Below, piece by piece: positions 17,938 through 26,588 of a stretch of DNA of 64,000 nucleotides. Position numbers and translations under genes: made by a program. Origin of the DNA: CAZSHG01 sp964459995 (GTDB taxonomy: Bacteria; UBP14; UBA6098). The notes beneath the pieces were generated by a model. The model was not told where the DNA came from, did no database searches, and saw only the letters and a list, made by a program, of their open reading frames with translations. The number at the start of each line of letters is the position of its first letter. Within the stretch, counting starts at the first letter, position 1. The stretch is from the NCBI GenBank assembly GCA_964459995.1, contig CAYWOR010000010.1, positions 34,092-98,091 of the forward strand. Reading direction: 5' to 3'.

Positions 17938-19071
17938 ATGGAGTTTACCTGTGAAAGAACCGAATTTTTCGAGGTTCTCGGAAATGTTCAAACGGTGATT
18001 CCAAGCAAATCGGCCCACCCTGTCCTATCGAATGTCCTTATTACCGCGGACAAAGGCAAGGTCCGTATCCTCGGAACGGATATGGATGTTACAATGGAAG
18101 GGCTTATCGAGGCTGAAATTAAAAGCGAAGGAAGCTATGCGCTTCCGGCAAAAAAGCTTTTCGAGCTGATGCGAGAATTGGGTCCCGGTGAAATGAGCTT
18201 CAACCGCGAAGGAAGCAAGATAAAGATTACGCAGGGACTCGGAAGATTCTCTGTAAGCGGGGTGGAGAAACAGGATTATCCCCATGAAGACCTCATGCGC
18301 GAAGAGAAGAAGAGTTTCACGCTCTCTGTCGACGATATTAAAAGAATGCTCGACAAAACCGGATACTCAATTTCGGTCGATGTCGCCAGAATAGCTCTTT
18401 CCGGACTCCTTTTTAGATTTACTGCAGATAAAGCAATTGCCGTTGCAACTGACGGCCACAGGCTGACGCTTCTTAAGAAGGATATTAAAGTTGAGAATAT
18501 TGGAGAAGAGGAACTCGACATCCTTATTCCATCCAAAACGGTTAACTATCTCATAAAGATGCTCGGCGAGGGCAAAGGAGATATCGAGATTACAATTGGA
18601 ACCGGGACTGTTAGATTCAAAGTGGGGGAGTATATTCTAACAAGTAAGCTCATAACAGAGCGTTTTCCGAATTTCGAGCAGGTTATCCCAAAAGATAACG
18701 AAAAGGTTCTCATTGCAGAAAAGAAGTCTTTTCATTCTGCGGTGAGAAGGGCGGCTGTCCTTTCTAATCCTCTTACGCATCTTCTTAAATTTGATGTCGA
18801 TGATAACAAAATTGAGCTTTCAAGCTCCGATTACGATGTCGGCGGAGAAGCTTTCGAGAAAATCATAGTCGATTACAAAGAAGAGCCGATGAAAATAGGT
18901 TTTAACTCGACCTATTTACTCGAAATACTTCGCCATCTCGACTCTGAAGAGGTGAAAATTCTCATGAAGAATACCCTCGCTTCAGCACTTATAATGCCGC
19001 TCCCACAGGAAGAGGGTGAGGAATATCTGTCCATCCTCATGCCGCTTAGATTGCCGGAGGAAGAGGCTTGA
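17938..19071 (+). CDS. dnaN: DNA polymerase III beta sliding clamp
   Basis: The clamp (377 residues) encircles DNA as a dimer and tethers the polymerase and other factors. It shows the three-repeat beta-clamp fold, including PVLSNVLI in domain 1 and ATDGHRLTLL in domain 2. The C-terminal end IMPLRL is the conserved clamp tail near the peptide-binding pocket. The start is supported by AGGAGGAAG just before ATG 17938. The last codons overlap the recF start, so dnaN and recF are translationally linked. Confidence 0.98.
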   Translation: MEFTCERTEFFEVLGNVQTVIPSKSAHPVLSNVLITADKGKVRILGTDMDVTMEGLIEAEIKSEGSYALPAKKLFELMRELGPGEMSFNREGSKIKITQGLGRFSVSGVEKQDYPHEDLMREEKKSFTLSVDDIKRMLDKTGYSISVDVARIALSGLLFRFTADKAIAVATDGHRLTLLKKDIKVENIGEEELDILIPSKTVNYLIKMLGEGKGDIEITIGTGTVRFKVGEYILTSKLITERFPNFEQVIPKDNEKVLIAEKKSFHSAVRRAAVLSNPLTHLLKFDVDDNKIELSSSDYDVGGEAFEKIIVDYKEEPMKIGFNSTYLLEILRHLDSEEVKILMKNTLASALIMPLPQEEGEEYLSILMPLRLPEEEA

Positions 19072-20180
19072 TTTCAAAGCTCCGCCTTGTTTCATTTAGA
19101 GCCTTCGACGAGGCGGAGCTTGAATTCGACGAAGATTTCAATCTTATAAGCGGTGAAAATGGGGTTGGAAAAACCAGCCTTCTCGAAGCAGTAGTCCACT
19201 TGGGTTACGGCAGTTCGCCATGGTCAGGAAAAACTGTCGATGTTATTCGTAGCGGAAGCGATTTCGCTATTATTCACGGTGCCGGCGAGGATCGAAACCA
19301 AGACGTTAGAATTAGAATCAGTCGCGGAGTAAAAAAAGAAGTTTATCTTCGCGAGAAAAGAATTCCGCGAATGTCCGAGCTTCTCGGAGTATTCCCAACA
19401 ACCGCCATCGGGCCTCAAGAAATAGAGCTTGTAAAAGGCTCACCCCAAATTCGTCGAAGAATGCTCGATACATCCCTTTGCCAAAAAGATCCAATATACA
19501 CAGAGGAACTTGCACGCTTTAAAAAACTCCTCGCAGATAGAAACTCAGCACTAAAAGGAGTCCGTTCCGGCGAAATGACCGGAGGACATATCCTGATAGA
19601 TTCAATCGACGAAACACTCGCGCCCTCTGCCGCTGTGATAATGGAAAAAAGAGCACTTTTCGTTAGAACCCTTTTCGAAAAAAGCGCTGGAATATACTCT
19701 GAGATGACCGACAAAAAAGGCGGCAAACTCGAAATGGAATACAGACCCACGGTAGAAATCGCGAATAAGGGTGTTGGCGAAATCGAGAAGGATTATTACA
19801 ACCGCCTCGCCGCACGAAGAAAACGCGATCTCGATTCCGGAGAAACGGTTCTCGGTCCTCATCGTGACGATATTTTCATCATGAAAGACGGCGAGGAGAT
19901 GGCTCGCTTCGGAAGCTGGGGGCAGGCGAGGGCGGCATCGCTGGCTGTTCTTCTCGCATCGACAGAAATAATTAACATCGACACAAAAGCCAAAGCCACG
20001 CTCCTTCTCGACGATTGCTTCGCAGAATTAGACCCCGAAAACACTCGTCGTTTTATCGATATTTCAGTTCGATATGGCCAGGTTCTTCTCGCCTCTCCAA
20101 GAGAAATAGCACCGCCGACCGGAAAAAACGGGGCTGTATTCAAATTCAGCGCTGTTGGAATGATTTGGAGGGAGCGATAG
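19068..20180 (+). CDS. recF: DNA replication and repair protein RecF
   Basis: This 370-residue SMC-like ATPase loads RecA at gaps through RecFOR. Walker A is GENGVGKTSLLEAV near the N-terminus. The ABC-type signature region and Walker B/D-loop LLLDDCFAELD are near the C-terminus. The start codon is TTG at 19068, overlapping the dnaN stop TGA, with GGAGGAAGAGG directly upstream; there is no ATG that would keep the conserved N-terminus. It is followed without a gap by the DciA-like gene. Size and motifs are normal. Confidence 0.96.
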   Translation: MISKLRLVSFRAFDEAELEFDEDFNLISGENGVGKTSLLEAVVHLGYGSSPWSGKTVDVIRSGSDFAIIHGAGEDRNQDVRIRISRGVKKEVYLREKRIPRMSELLGVFPTTAIGPQEIELVKGSPQIRRRMLDTSLCQKDPIYTEELARFKKLLADRNSALKGVRSGEMTGGHILIDSIDETLAPSAAVIMEKRALFVRTLFEKSAGIYSEMTDKKGGKLEMEYRPTVEIANKGVGEIEKDYYNRLAARRKRDLDSGETVLGPHRDDIFIMKDGEEMARFGSWGQARAASLAVLLASTEIINIDTKAKATLLLDDCFAELDPENTRRFIDISVRYGQVLLASPREIAPPTGKNGAVFKFSAVGMIWRER

Positions 20181-20473
20181 TGGCCAAAGAACACAAAATG
20201 GAATCAATCGGGCAGATTATCAAACGCGTAATAGCTCGCCAAGGAATGGAAAAGGGCATCAAAGAAGGCGAAGTCCTCGCGGAATGGCCGGATATTGTCG
20301 GGGAAGCGGTGGCAAAACATGCCGTGGCGGTAGCAATCGAAGCGCGAATCCTTTTCATAAAAGTTGATGATTCAACATGGCGTAACGAACTGTCCCTTAT
20401 GTCCGAAGAAATCAAAGACAGAATTAACTCGCGATTCGATGAAATCAGAGTGGACAGAATCCATCTCATTTAG
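20180..20473 (+). CDS. DciA-like (DUF721) protein, probable helicase loader
   Basis: The protein has 97 residues. The core WPDIVGEAVAKHAVAVAIE followed by LFIKVDDSTWRNELSLM is the DUF721/DciA pattern. DciA proteins help load the replicative helicase DnaB in bacteria lacking DnaC/DnaI, and are commonly found beside recF and gyrB. The frame is open further upstream but that part lies inside recF. GTG 20180 overlaps the last base of the recF stop and has GGAGGGAG in front, so it is the likely start. The function is known from other phyla; here it is assigned by family and position. Confidence 0.88.
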   Translation: MAKEHKMESIGQIIKRVIARQGMEKGIKEGEVLAEWPDIVGEAVAKHAVAVAIEARILFIKVDDSTWRNELSLMSEEIKDRINSRFDEIRVDRIHLI

Positions 20474-20528
20474 TATATTAATAAGTTATTAAAGCGATTT
20501 TCACGGTTTTCGACTTGAGGTGAACCGA

Positions 20529-22958
20529 GTGGCAAAGAATGCAGATAGAGTATATGACGCGAGTTCGATTAAGGTTCTCGAAGGGCTGAGTGCGGTCCGG
20601 AAACGTCCGGCAATGTATATCGGCTCGACTGGGGCGGCGGGCTTGCACCATCTTGTTTACGAAGTCGTCGATAACTCGATCGACGAAGCGCTTGCCGGTG
20701 AATGCGATAACATAAAGGTTACCATCCACGCCGAAGGCTCCGTTACAATCGAGGACAACGGAAGCGGAATTCCTGTCGATATGCACCCAACTGAGCACAT
20801 CCCAGCCGCGCAGGTCGTCATGACCAAACTTCACGCCGGCGGAAAATTCGATAACAACGCCTACAAAGTCTCCGGTGGTCTTCACGGTGTCGGCGTTAGT
20901 GTTGTTAACGCACTTTCAGAGCATCTCGAACTGATTGTGTGGAAAGAAGGCGATGTTTATCGCCAGAATTATGTCCGCGGTGTCCCTCAGGACGAGCTTA
21001 CAAAAGAAGGTAAAACCACCAAACGCGGAACCAAGGTTACCTTTACCCCGGACAAAGAGATTTTCGAGGATACAAATTTTTCCTTCGACACTCTCTCTTC
21101 ACGCCTTCGCGAGCTGGCATTTCTCAATAAGGGAATTACCATATCCATCAACGATGAACGCGATATAGAGGGCGAAACCACACCGCGCGATAATGTTTTC
21201 CATTACAAAGGCGGTATTGCCGAGTTCGTCGAATATATCAACGCCGCAAGACAGACTATCGGCACAAAACCCTTCTATTTCGAGAAAGAAGCCGACGGAA
21301 TCACAATAGAAATCGCGATGCAGTTCAACGATAGCTACAACACAACTCTATACACCTTCGCGAACAACATTAACACAGTTTCCGGCGGAACACACGAGAC
21401 CGGCTTCAAATCCGCTCTTACAAGGGCACTGAATAACTATGCCAAAAGTATCGGTCAGGTAAAAGACGAAAGCCAAGCGATTACCGGAAATGATGCCCGT
21501 GAAGGCCTCGTCGCAGTGGTTTCTGTGAAAATACCGAACCCGCAGTTCGAGGGACAAACTAAAGCAAAACTCGGTAATTCAGAGGTTAAGGGTATCGTCG
21601 ATAGCCTCGTTTATGAAGAATTCATGGCCTACCTCAACGAACAACCGGCGATTGGTAAACTCATAGTTTCAAAAGTCCTCAGCGCTATGCATGCGCGTGA
21701 AGCCGCCAGAAAAGCTCGAGAGCTTGCACGAAGGAAGACCGCACTCGACACTGCCGCCCTTCCCGGAAAACTCGCAGACTGCCAAAGCCAAAAACCGGAA
21801 GAGTGCGAGATATACATAGTCGAGGGAGACTCGGCGGGTGGAAGTGCCAAACAGGCTCGCGATAAAAGATTCCAGGCCATCCTGCCACTTAGGGGGAAAA
21901 TTCTGAATGTCGAAAAGGCAAGATTCGACAAAATGATCAAGAACGAAGCCATTCGCACGCTTATTACCGCAGTGGGATGCGGCATCGGCGATGAAGATTA
22001 CGACGTTGAAAAATTAAGGTATCATAGAATCATAATCATGACCGACGCCGATGTTGACGGCGCCCACATTAGAACCCTACTGTTGACATTTTTCTTCAGG
22101 AATATGCAGGATATTATCGACAGAGGGTTTCTTTACATCGCACAGCCGCCGCTTTACAAAGTGAAATATGGCAAAATGGAGCAATACATCCTCGATGAGG
22201 ACAAAATGAACCGCTTCCTCATCGAGCGAGGATCGGAAGCGTTAATTCTCGTGGGCGATGATGGCACACAGCTAACCGGCAAACGTCTCGAAAGATTTCT
22301 CGATAACATTACCCGGTTCGGAAGGATTAGCGGGTTTTTCCTCAGACGTGGTTATCCGCGTGATGTTGTCGAGACACTCGCCCTTGTCGAAGGCCTCGAT
22401 TTTGAAGCCCTCAAAGACCAGCTTCGTGTAATCGACATCCTCGGTGAATTATCGAAACGCCTGCGTCATCTTGGCTACGAAGTAAACTATCATACCGAAC
22501 TCGACGAAGAGCACTCCGGTTGGCGCGGAATTGTAGAATACGAGAAACGAGAAATTCAGGGCGATTTTTCGATCGATTTCGAGCTTCTCGATTCTCCCGA
22601 ATATAAAGAGCTGAAAAAATCGACAATACCACTGACTGATTTCGCCAGACTTCCCATCACAGCCGTATATGAGGAGAACATCGAACAGTTCGACCGCTAT
22701 GGCGACATCCTCGATTTCGTCTTTCAGGCGGGGCGCAAAGGCACAAAGATACAGCGCTACAAAGGTCTCGGTGAGATGAACCCGGAACAGCTCTGGGACA
22801 CAACAATGAACCCGGAACAGCGAAGGCTTCTTCAGGTGCGAATGGAAGACGCGGCGGCCGCAGATGTCATATTCTCCACGCTCATGGGCGACAGTGTCCC
22901 ACCGCGGAGAGCTTTTATCGAGGAGAACGCCCTCGACGTCCGAAACCTCGATGTTTAG
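20529..22958 (+). CDS. gyrB: DNA gyrase subunit B
   Basis: The ATPase subunit of gyrase introduces negative supercoils with GyrA, which is not in this window. GHKL ATPase motifs are present: VDNSIDEALAG, EDNGSGIPVD and GGLHGVGVSVVNALS. The TOPRIM part has EGDSAGGSAKQARD and MTDADVDGAHIRTLLL, and the tail ends in QRYKGLGEMN and RRAFIEENA. With 809 residues it is of the long type carrying an extra ~165-residue insertion in the C-terminal half, as in E. coli, rather than the ~640-residue type. The start is GTG 20529, six bases after GAGGTG; a GTG at 20520 lacks a ribosome-binding site. Confidence 0.98.
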   Translation: MAKNADRVYDASSIKVLEGLSAVRKRPAMYIGSTGAAGLHHLVYEVVDNSIDEALAGECDNIKVTIHAEGSVTIEDNGSGIPVDMHPTEHIPAAQVVMTKLHAGGKFDNNAYKVSGGLHGVGVSVVNALSEHLELIVWKEGDVYRQNYVRGVPQDELTKEGKTTKRGTKVTFTPDKEIFEDTNFSFDTLSSRLRELAFLNKGITISINDERDIEGETTPRDNVFHYKGGIAEFVEYINAARQTIGTKPFYFEKEADGITIEIAMQFNDSYNTTLYTFANNINTVSGGTHETGFKSALTRALNNYAKSIGQVKDESQAITGNDAREGLVAVVSVKIPNPQFEGQTKAKLGNSEVKGIVDSLVYEEFMAYLNEQPAIGKLIVSKVLSAMHAREAARKARELARRKTALDTAALPGKLADCQSQKPEECEIYIVEGDSAGGSAKQARDKRFQAILPLRGKILNVEKARFDKMIKNEAIRTLITAVGCGIGDEDYDVEKLRYHRIIIMTDADVDGAHIRTLLLTFFFRNMQDIIDRGFLYIAQPPLYKVKYGKMEQYILDEDKMNRFLIERGSEALILVGDDGTQLTGKRLERFLDNITRFGRISGFFLRRGYPRDVVETLALVEGLDFEALKDQLRVIDILGELSKRLRHLGYEVNYHTELDEEHSGWRGIVEYEKREIQGDFSIDFELLDSPEYKELKKSTIPLTDFARLPITAVYEENIEQFDRYGDILDFVFQAGRKGTKIQRYKGLGEMNPEQLWDTTMNPEQRRLLQVRMEDAAAADVIFSTLMGDSVPPRRAFIEENALDVRNLDV

Positions 22959-22979
22959 CAAACAAAACGAAAGAGCGAA

Positions 22980-23768
22980 ATGAAAAGAGCATTATTAACC
23001 ATATGTATTCTTACTATTATCTTCTCCTTCGCGTGCGGCCGGTCTAAGGTTGTTCATTACGAAGAGTCCCGTATTACCTCTATGGCGTGGGCTGGAGATA
23101 CTCTTATCGCCTATTCGCGAATTCAGGAGACCGGTTTTATCGCCGGTGGGATACGGAGAAACGCGAAATTCTCTGTAGAACTTTGGATAGCCAAAGTAGA
23201 TCCGGTTCTCGGCAAGCTAGACACAAACTACCGCCTGCGCGAAATCTCAGCCCCCTTCGGTAAAATAGAGTTCTTCCCCGGCGGCGAAGATCTGCTTTAT
23301 GCCGCCAAAGATGGCGTTTGGAAGGTGAATCTTCGCACCACCGAAAGTAAGACCTTCTTCACCCACCCCGCTTTCCGCGATTATCCGGTCGAGATAAATG
23401 TAGGCCCCGGAGAGGATTATGTGGCTATTGTTGTCGATGCAGAAGGATTCCCCGGAACAGAGGAACTGCTCGATCTTTTCATGGTCGAAACGAAAACCGG
23501 CAACCTCGTTTTCCATACCGATTCGCTTCGGGACGCAAGAAGCTTCGCATGGAACAGCCACGATTGCGTTAGTTACATCGTTCCGGACCCGTGGAACGAG
23601 GGAGCGTTCAATATAATGCAGTTCGGCGTGAGCGATTGTTTGATTCTACCCTCGGAAATGACCGAAGAGGAAGTGCTCTGCAACTGTCCGCAGGCCAATC
23701 TTTCTCGATCGGGAATGTGGGTTGCAGTGGACAACAATGGAAAGCTGAAAATAGAATATAATGGCTGA
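22980..23768 (+). CDS. Putative lipoprotein with beta-propeller-like repeats
   Basis: The protein has 262 residues. A signal sequence rich in Ile/Leu ends in a lipobox-like FSFAC-G, so the mature protein should be lipid-anchored. The rest reads as short beta blades (ITSMAWAGDTLIAYSR, FFPGGEDLLYAAKDGVWKVNL, VGPGEDYVAIVVDAEG), reminiscent of TolB/WD40-type propellers, but there are too few blades for a complete one. No catalytic motif is visible. It sits 22 bases after gyrB and its last codons overlap the pcrA start by eight bases, so it is probably in the same transcript. The function is unknown. Confidence 0.75.
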   Translation: MKRALLTICILTIIFSFACGRSKVVHYEESRITSMAWAGDTLIAYSRIQETGFIAGGIRRNAKFSVELWIAKVDPVLGKLDTNYRLREISAPFGKIEFFPGGEDLLYAAKDGVWKVNLRTTESKTFFTHPAFRDYPVEINVGPGEDYVAIVVDAEGFPGTEELLDLFMVETKTGNLVFHTDSLRDARSFAWNSHDCVSYIVPDPWNEGAFNIMQFGVSDCLILPSEMTEEEVLCNCPQANLSRSGMWVAVDNNGKLKIEYNG

Positions 23769-25947
23769 AACCAAAGAAGGGCGGACACGTTTCGCCACGG
23801 AACTTAATGATAAGCAATGTGAGGGGGTCCTCGCCATCGAGGGCCCCGTTCTTGTTCTTGCAGGCGCCGGAAGCGGCAAAACCCGTCTATTAACTTACAA
23901 AATAGCACATCTTATTCTCGAAGTAGGCATCGACCCGGGTTCGATTCTCGGCGTTACATTCACAAATAAAGCCGCCGGAGAGATGAAAGAGCGTATAATT
24001 AAGCTCTGCGGCGAGAGTTTATCGGGAATTTGGCTTGGGACATTCCACGCCATTTGTGGGAAAATCCTTCGCCGCGACGGCCACCTCGTTGGACTTAAGG
24101 AAAACTACAGCATTTACGACACCGACGACCAAAAGCGCCTTATGCGCGATATAATCGCCGACTTAGGAATCGACCCGAAGAAATACAGTCCCCGCGAGAT
24201 TCTCGCATGGATATCGAACAAAAAGAACCGCCTTTACAATGCCGAAGATTATCATACCGGCGCAATCCGTGGCAAAGACAAAGAATTCGCCGCGCTTTGG
24301 GTCGCTTATCAGAAAGCCCTTCGCGCAAATAACGCCGTCGATTTTGACGACATGATCAATCTCGTGGTCGAACTGTTCCAAAAACACGAAGTTGTTCGAA
24401 AATACTATTCGGACAAATTTCAATATGTCCTTGTCGATGAATTTCAGGACACGAACAAATCTCAATATGAATTCATTCGCGCGATAATCGACGGAAAAAC
24501 GAACATCACAGTTGTCGGCGACGATGACCAGTCAATTTACGGCTGGCGTGGCGCCGAAGTCCGCAACATCCTCGATTTTCCTAACGACCACGAGCAGACG
24601 ACCGTAATCCGCCTCGAAAGAAATTACCGCTCCACCGCGAATATCCTTAAAGCCGCAAGCTGTGTGGTCTCCAACAACAAATCTCGTCATGAGAAAACCC
24701 TTTGGACAGAGGATTCTCCCGGCGACTCCATCAGCCTTTGGGCGGTGCCGGACGAATACGCCGAAGCGAAAACAGTCGCGGAATCGATTCAAAAAGAGCT
24801 TGACGATGGCGTTTCAGCCTGCGAGATAGCTATTCTGTATCGCGTCAACGCACATTCGCGCCTTCTCGAAGATGCCCTTCGCAAAGCGGATATCCCCCAC
24901 GTAATAGTCGGCGGGATAAGGTTTTACGAGCGCGCGGAGATTAAAGACATCCTCGCCTACCTCAAACTTATCCACAACCCCGACGACGACCTCAGTTTCA
25001 AGCGGATTATAAACATGCCCAGAAGAGGTGTCGGCACGAAATCCATTGCCACGTTGAAAGAAATCGCCGACAAAGAAGGGCTTAGCCTTTATGAAACCGC
25101 TATGACAGCCGATTTGTCAGGATTCTATTCCGCGTCGAAATCGGGGCTTGCGAGTTTTCTGAACGTGATGGAACGTCTTCAAAGCGTTGCATCGAAAACT
25201 GATGTCGGCGAGTTGATTTCCCATGTGGCGCGCGAATCGGGATATGTCGAGATGCTGAAAGAGGACGGCAGTGTAGAAGCGCGCGCGCGACTCGACAACA
25301 TTTCGGAGCTTATTAACTCTGGAATCGAATTCGCGAACACCCATCCCGACGACCCTTCGGTGGCGGCATATCTCGCCGAGACATCGCTAATTTCAGATAT
25401 CGACCAATACGAATCCGACGAGGACTCTGTCAGCCTTATGACTGTTCATTCCGCTAAGGGCCTCGAGTTCGACTATGTGTATATCTGCGGCCTCGAAGAA
25501 GGACTTTTCCCCTTCGGTCGCGCCATGGACGATGAAGACGAGATGGAAGAAGAGCGCAGGCTTTTCTATGTCGCAGTAACTCGTGCGCGGAAAAAGGTGC
25601 ATTTGTTTTATGCCGGTATGCGGCATCGTTTCGGCGAGGAAACGGTGGGTGTTCAGAGCCGCTTCGTCGATGAAATACCGAAAAATCTTCTCGCGACGGA
25701 GCTATCGACCCGCCGCGAAACAAGACGCGAAGTTTTCCACACGCCAATAACGCCACGCCGACAGAAAACCGAAAAAAGCGGCGCAATATCACCCGGGACG
25801 ATCATCGAGCACCCATTTTTTGGCCGCGGAGAGGTTCGTGCGGTAAAAGGGTCTGGCGAGAATGCAGTCCTGACGGTTGCCTTCCCGAAATACGGCCAGA
25901 AAAAACTTTTGGTAAAATATGCCGATCTCTCGATAGTGCGCGATTAA
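23761..25947 (+). CDS. pcrA: ATP-dependent DNA helicase PcrA/UvrD
   Basis: This superfamily 1A 3'-5' helicase (728 residues) acts in nucleotide excision repair and in clearing RecA filaments and stalled forks. All helicase motifs are present: AGAGSGKTRLL (I), FTNKAAGEMKERI (Ia), VDEFQDTN (II), GDDDQSIYGWRGA (III), LERNYRS (IV), TVHSAKGLEFDYVYI (V) and YVAVTRARKKV (VI). The C-terminus has the GTIIEHPFFGRGEV Tudor-like segment that in PcrA binds RNA polymerase. It could equally be named uvrD. The end overlaps the convergent lipoprotein gene by four bases with no terminator between them. Confidence 0.96.
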   Translation: MAETKEGRTRFATELNDKQCEGVLAIEGPVLVLAGAGSGKTRLLTYKIAHLILEVGIDPGSILGVTFTNKAAGEMKERIIKLCGESLSGIWLGTFHAICGKILRRDGHLVGLKENYSIYDTDDQKRLMRDIIADLGIDPKKYSPREILAWISNKKNRLYNAEDYHTGAIRGKDKEFAALWVAYQKALRANNAVDFDDMINLVVELFQKHEVVRKYYSDKFQYVLVDEFQDTNKSQYEFIRAIIDGKTNITVVGDDDQSIYGWRGAEVRNILDFPNDHEQTTVIRLERNYRSTANILKAASCVVSNNKSRHEKTLWTEDSPGDSISLWAVPDEYAEAKTVAESIQKELDDGVSACEIAILYRVNAHSRLLEDALRKADIPHVIVGGIRFYERAEIKDILAYLKLIHNPDDDLSFKRIINMPRRGVGTKSIATLKEIADKEGLSLYETAMTADLSGFYSASKSGLASFLNVMERLQSVASKTDVGELISHVARESGYVEMLKEDGSVEARARLDNISELINSGIEFANTHPDDPSVAAYLAETSLISDIDQYESDEDSVSLMTVHSAKGLEFDYVYICGLEEGLFPFGRAMDDEDEMEEERRLFYVAVTRARKKVHLFYAGMRHRFGEETVGVQSRFVDEIPKNLLATELSTRRETRREVFHTPITPRRQKTEKSGAISPGTIIEHPFFGRGEVRAVKGSGENAVLTVAFPKYGQKKLLVKYADLSIVRD

Positions 25948-26348
25948 TTAATTTTTGGCGCGCCTTTCTCGATTAGATTCGCTGAGAGCCGGTCTTTGAC
26001 GCGCTCGAAGTTCGGTTTAGCAGTAAAACTCGCCACAGATGCCGGTTTTCCGCCGGGAATCTCTTCTACAAGATAATAGTTACGAGTCCCTGCGACAACT
26101 CGCGCGTTGAGGAAGTATTTGTAATACAACTTGTTGTGATGATATACCCAAAATTCCCAAAGCCAGCCCTCTGCACCGATAGTTTTCTTGTTATCGAAAG
26201 CGAGGACAACATAGTTCTCGACTTTGAACTCTTCGAGAGGCTCCTGTTTGACTTTGGCGGTGATATGTCTGCCATAATATGTTGACGAACACCCACATAT
26301 AATAACGCCCATAAATAGTATAACCATAAAGACTTTTGATAATCTCAT
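25944..26348 (-). CDS. Small putative lipoprotein, unknown function
   Basis: The protein has 134 residues. An N-terminal hydrophobic signal runs into the lipobox VIICGC-SS, predicting a lipid-anchored envelope protein. The mature part has an aromatic-rich WLWEFWVYHHNKLYYKYF segment and no known motif. GGAGAGA precedes the ATG. The gene diverges from the structured RNA gene at 26400 and converges onto pcrA, whose stop it overlaps. It is not obviously related to either neighbour. Confidence 0.75.
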   Translation of the reverse strand: MRLSKVFMVILFMGVIICGCSSTYYGRHITAKVKQEPLEEFKVENYVVLAFDNKKTIGAEGWLWEFWVYHHNKLYYKYFLNARVVAGTRNYYLVEEIPGGKPASVASFTAKPNFERVKDRLSANLIEKGAPKIN

Positions 26349-26365
26349 TATCTCTCCAAAAAAAC

Positions 26366-26393
26366 TTGAAATAAGCGGCTGTGTGTGTATATT
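26366..26393 (+). promoter_or_regulatory. Promoter of the structured RNA gene
   Basis: TTGAAA (26366-26371) and TATATT (26388-26393) are 16 bases apart. The expected start is about 26400, exactly where the 5' arm of the closing stem begins. Confidence 0.65.
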
Positions 26394-26399
26394 CTAAGC

Positions 26400-26588
26400 G
26401 CAAGGACGTTAAAAAAGATCTCTAACAGTAGATTAATGAAGGATATCCCCGGCCGGTTGAGCGAATTGCCATGACCCCTCGGGCGAGCGAATCACGAAAC
26501 ACCGACGGTGGTTGTAAATCCCTTTATGTTCCCTTTTGGGGAGATCTATTGGAGTCCTTGTCGCCGGCCGAAAGGCCGGCTTTCTTTA
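26400..26588 (+). ncRNA. Structured small RNA gene, possibly 6S-like
   Basis: This is an independent transcription unit between two minus-strand genes: promoter at 26366-26393, then about 160 bases without a credible reading frame, then a strong terminator. The ends pair: CAAGGAC (26401-26407) with GTCCTTG (26554-26560). Inside that, GATCTC (26417-26422) pairs with GAGATC (26541-26546), then ATGAAGG (26436-26442) with CCTTTAT (26521-26527, one G-U pair). An inner hairpin is TTGCC (26466-26470) with GGCGA (26482-26486). The long, interrupted rod with both ends closed and the ~160-base size recall 6S RNA, but I recognise no family-specific sequence. It lacks the SRP, RNase P and tmRNA signatures. 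That it is an RNA gene is fairly secure; its identity is a guess. Confidence 0.7.
26563..26587 (+). terminator. Terminator of the RNA gene (overlaps recA stop)
   Basis: GCCGGCC (26563-26569), loop GAAA and GGCCGGC (26574-26580) are followed by TTTCTTT. On the minus strand no T tract follows, so the signal is directed at the + strand RNA, although the hairpin may also affect recA mRNA ends. Confidence 0.8.
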
